Assembly (NCBI GenBank): GCA_000320605.2 | Contig: KB445814.1 | Span: 248,001-312,000 of the forward strand | Source of the DNA: Gelatoporia subvermispora B | Lineage: Eukaryota; Basidiomycota; Agaricomycetes; Polyporales; Gelatoporiaceae | Length of the DNA: 64,000 bases | Direction of reading: 5' to 3' | Shown: positions 60,771 through 64,000 of the stretch, piece by piece | Layout: every line of letters starts with the position of its first letter | Numbering within the stretch: position 1 is the first letter of the stretch | Notes under the pieces: model-generated | What the model was told of the DNA's origin: nothing | What the model saw: the letters and a program-made list of their open reading frames with translations, nothing else | The model's database searches: none | Translations under genes and position numbers: made by a program

Positions 60771-62558
60771 TGCTTCAGGAAGGCGCCATACAGGCCCCAT
60801 CCGCTACCGCTCAACCTAGTAAGTTTCCTGTAACAAAGACTACGAGGAATATTAATGAATGGTGCAATCACAGCTGGAGGGACTGAAGACACATCCGGCC
60901 ATGAAGTGGCAGCCGTGCCAGGACCAGGGATAGCGCTCTCTCTAAATGCTCAGATTGACGAAATTTTTGACAAGGCACTGACGATGCAACATGCGAAACC
61001 TGATGAAGACGAGGAGCAGATGATATTTCACGATCTGCAAGTCTTAGGACCCTGCTACGCCCAAGAGGTTGCAGACTATCTGGACGCGGTTTGTTGCATT
61101 CTTCGGACTGGTGTGCCCATGGCTCAAGAGGCTGCCTCGTGTGTGTCACAGAAGTTGCTTGCCATGGAACCAGAGGGTGCTGCCGTGCGCATTCGACAGC
61201 ACTTGAAGCTACTCCGGCGCTGGTGTAACCAATACTGTGTTCATCCTCGCGCGGCTGAACTGCCACCACATTTGATGCAACCCCTGAGCTCAGGCCGTTT
61301 GATCACTTCTGGAGGCAGATCTGATACCTTTCGAGGGAACCTGGAGACAATCCCCGTTGCAGTCAAGGTACTCCGCGTTCGCCTCGAAGATGCTGTGCGC
61401 GAGCAATGGAGAGCCAAGGTCTCTTTCTCCCCCACCACATCGTGCGGCAGACTCATATTTTCTGTGGCAGGAGTTAGTTCGGAACATTGTGTCTTGGAGG
61501 CATCTTCGACACCCTAACATCGTCCGCTACTATGGTGTTGCCATCTTCGAGCACCGTCTCTGCATCGTATCTGAATGGCTACAATGTGGCACTCTCAGAC
61601 ACTACCTTGTTCACAGACCCGAAGCAAATCGTATCAAGCTGGTAAGACTTCATTCCTTTCAAATGTCAAATTGTTCGTGCATCAATAGTGGTTTGCCAGC
61701 TCCAAGACACAGCGCGCGGATTAGCATACTTGCATTCATTGGGTGTCGTCCATGCGGACGTTAGAGCAGTAAGTAGTTCTCAAGCGTTATAGAGGTGTCA
61801 TTTACAGCATTGACGCGCTATAGACACATATTATGATCGATGGTATGAATATTGCTCGCTTGATCAACTTCGGTTTAGCTACTCTGCCCATGGATGACCA
61901 AGCAGACCTCACTCCGACAAGTCCTATGACACTCGCGATACGTTGGGCTGCACCAGAATTACTAGATCCGGAATCATTCGGCATCAACGAGAGCACATGC
62001 ACACCAAAATGTGACGTATATTCATTTTCTATGACCATGTGGGAGGTAATGATGTCAATAAACGTACTTCATCTTGGTTTATGACTGACAAAAATCCACA
62101 TAGGTCTTCACTGGTCTGATTCCCTTTCATGAATGTCGTTATGACGGGATTGTGATACTCGGAGTGATGTCCGGTGTACGCCCCGATCGTCCTTCCACGT
62201 CGGACGCACTGAGTATCGGTTTGAATGATGCAATGTGGGCTTTGATGGAGAAATGTTGGAGTCATAACCCCTCCCAACGCCCCGATATTGACGGTGTACT
62301 CGCCGTCTTGATGTCTCAGGACGTCGAACCAGAGTATCGCCCCTCGTCATGGCCGCTAGTGCTCGATGTGCGCACAGTGAGTGCCCATTTTTCTCGCCTC
62401 GTACTGTCATTTCTCGGCTTAACGCTTTAACTCACTAGTAGGATCCCCTTCATTTTGCAAATCACGGAAACACAGGGACTCGTACTACGGTGATTCAGAC
62501 CGCACTTACCCGAGCATCGGATGGTATCTACCTCGATACCTCATTGAGGACGAGGTGA
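60771..62558 (+). CDS. TKL-like protein kinase fold, predicted pseudokinase (481 aa)
   Basis: I read join(60771..60819,60874..61418,61471..61641,61700..61768,61824..62045,62104..62376,62442..62558), in phase. An N-terminal helical part (about 150 residues, LNAQIDEIFDKALTMQHA, LKLLRRWCNQYCV) precedes the kinase lobe. VAVKVLRVRLED keeps the beta-3 Lys. The catalytic loop reads VVHADVRATHIMI: the HxD Asp is kept, but Arg is lost and the Asn that binds metal is His. DFG is replaced by NFG (RLINFGLATL). APE is normal (RWAAPELLDPE), followed by CDVYSFSMTMWE and SHNPSQRPDIDGVL. Loss of both metal-binding residues predicts little or no catalysis. The last exon is uncertain: translation might stop right after 62376. 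Confidence 0.82.
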
Positions 62559-63140
62559 ATAAGGAGAGAACAACGAGTACATAACACCAATTCCATCATC
62601 CACTCGGATGGTGTGTAGTTCGTGCATGTGTCAGGAAAATGATGCGTTGGAGGTCAATGCAGTTCTCGGGTATAGATTGCACCTATGAGTGGTGTTTGTT
62701 CAGAGCTATCGGCAGCATAAATATATATCGAAGGCGAACATTGGCGGGGACATAACTGGTTGGGATGCTATAGTAGATTGATTGTCCCGCGGTCAATGAT
62801 CACGTCAACGGCAGATGTAGATTTGAGAAGGACCAACAGAGCGTATCATTGGTTCTCTCGCAGGCTCACGAGTGGTTCACTGGAGGGGACATCCTCATCA
62901 CCCCACCACAGTTCTATCCAAGCAACAATGACCACGAAAATACAGGAGATACATATGCATACCATATCATAGCACATAAATTGATTCGATCAATCCAAGC
63001 CTCAGGGTCTCCACGCTGGTTTCTGCCGCATGCTCGACCCCGATCTAGACTCTGCAACGCTCCTCGCGCGGCGCAAGCCCTGATTCGCATCCAAAGACTG
63101 GCGCCGGATATCCTCAAATGTCTTGACCAAGTCCTTGACG
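62559..63140. other. Duplicated intergenic DNA plus a copied 3' gene end
   Basis: Sequence 62559-62999 corresponds, with divergence, to about 53160-53728. Bases about 63000-63141 copy the 3' end of the 1265-aa gene (53729-53870) with about two differences by eye, including its stop codon and the end of its reading frame. It is not expected to be expressed as a gene. Confidence 0.75.
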
Positions 63141-63862
63141 CTTCACTAATGAATTTCTGTTATATATGAGTTCCTTATGCGTCGATGAATAGATGCGGCC
63201 ATACCTTGATTCTTGACTGGGCATTTCGATCATTACCATCGACCATCAACACCTTGAGCGCTACGTCGTCTGCGCCAAATCGCCCTCAGACGACATATGC
63301 CGAAGCGCCGATAGCGTCCGGTCGATGGTTAATTATTTTCACCGAGTGCGACGGGAGTATGTACGATTGCACTGGGATAAATACTTTTCTTGGTACATAT
63401 GCGCTTGAGTAGCTTCAAGCCACGCCGCCATTGAGCATCGCTGGATGTCATTTGACGCAACCTCTGCAACAGACTAGTTACGTCAGTGGCCGAAGGGACC
63501 ACGCATGATTACAACTTACTTCGTCCAGAACATTTACGATGTACTTTGCACTCGCATCTTCCATGGTTGCTATGACTGACATTAGGTATTGCTGTTCATC
63601 TAGGTCTTCAAGGTCCAGTAGCGTGTCTACGGGCTTTCGAAGGCCGTCCCTGTCTACATTCGCCGATGTACTCTTCCGGGACCATCTGATTGCAGCTCAA
63701 CAGAGACAACTCACCACGTGCGCTACTGGACCCATACGAGTATGGGGAACCCGGTTCAATCACCACTATTGGTGTACGTTGCCCGCTGCGCGAACGCGAT
63801 GATCGACTCCGAGGAGCGTGTCGGTGAGACCGAGCCAGCTGTAAAGTGCCTAAACTTGCCAT
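63141..63862 (-). pseudogene. 3'-truncated protein kinase copy
   Basis: The 5' part of a kinase related to the one at 58.6-60.0 kb: exon 63715..63862 starts with MASLGTLQLARSHRHAPRSR; exon 63520..63653 encodes DRDGLRKPVDTLLDLEDLDE and ends NVLDE; then the exon beginning RLRQMTSSDAQWRRGLKLLK and the Gly-loop region IGASAYVVQGRF. It stops at 63141, where it is fused to the copied 3' end of another gene, so most of the kinase domain is absent. The segment 63141-63536 is nearly identical to 59577-59970 and carries the same break in frame before the Gly-loop. Confidence 0.72.
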
Positions 63863-64000
63863 GTCGGATAAAACAGAGAAGGGATGAGCAGGGTCGTACT
63901 GACCGTGTGATATATCTTGATTTCGGGTGTATTGCCTTTCTGAGTAATCCGAGTTTGGGCGATATCGTTGTTGTTCTACTCGGTAGGGCGATCGGTCACC

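Noticed and set aside
63000..63140. Independent small gene near 63.0 kb
   Set aside because: It is a copy of the 3' end of the 53.7-kb gene including its stop, without upstream exons.

Overview
This window looks like nuclear DNA of a filamentous basidiomycete, most likely an Agaricomycete (a polypore-type wood decayer is my guess, not proven). Genes are packed on both strands. Almost every conserved gene is cut by many 45-70 nt GT-AG introns, some around micro-exons of 10-20 nt. Several families are typical of that class: UstYa-like DUF3328, a 7-TM membrane family, TKL-like kinases, GT61 and an oligopeptide transporter. I rebuilt exons by joining consensus splice sites in phase and checking that recognisable protein motifs run across the joins. 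No transcript or database was available.

Region 1 (1-13.8 kb): mitoribosomal uL16m (cut by the window edge), splicing factor PRP3, a UstYa-like protein, a GNAT acetyltransferase, a membrane protein with a But2-C-like tail, a tiny secreted protein, a 7-TM protein, an acidic unknown protein and the protein N-methyltransferase EFM7.

Region 2 (14-28 kb): a disordered 847-aa protein, a GT61 glycosyltransferase, a decayed C-terminal piece of a dynamin-like GTPase, and the TORC2 subunit SIN1, followed by a weakly supported acidic ORF.

Region 3 (28.7-39.8 kb): mitoribosomal uS8m, a 15-exon MATE transporter, SAM50, a Cys-rich/RS-rich unknown and a 25-exon OPT oligopeptide transporter.

Region 4 (39.9-52.7 kb): the most interesting part, four paralogous 800-870-aa P-loop NTPases (called A, B, C, D here). 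A, B and C are head-to-tail on the minus strand; D is divergent on the plus strand. They share a Walker-A core, a GRP motif and a conserved C-terminal module of unknown function. B and C have identical exon lengths over four consecutive exons and are recent duplicates.

Region 5 (52.7-64 kb): a duplication-prone zone. It holds a 1265-aa disordered protein, an intact predicted pseudokinase, a 5'-truncated frameshifted kinase, a second truncated kinase copy and an orphan kinase relic. Segments of these were copied and joined: the 3' end of the 53.7-kb gene, with downstream DNA, reappears at about 63.0 kb and is fused at a 3-bp microhomology to a near-identical copy of the 59.6-kb kinase segment. 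A perfect 15-bp inverted repeat sits at one breakpoint.

The conserved housekeeping genes (MRPL16, PRP3, EFM7, SIN1, MRPS8, SAM50) alternate with lineage-specific genes. There is no operon logic. The NTPase array and kinase zone form one accessory, rapidly evolving block of about 24 kb.
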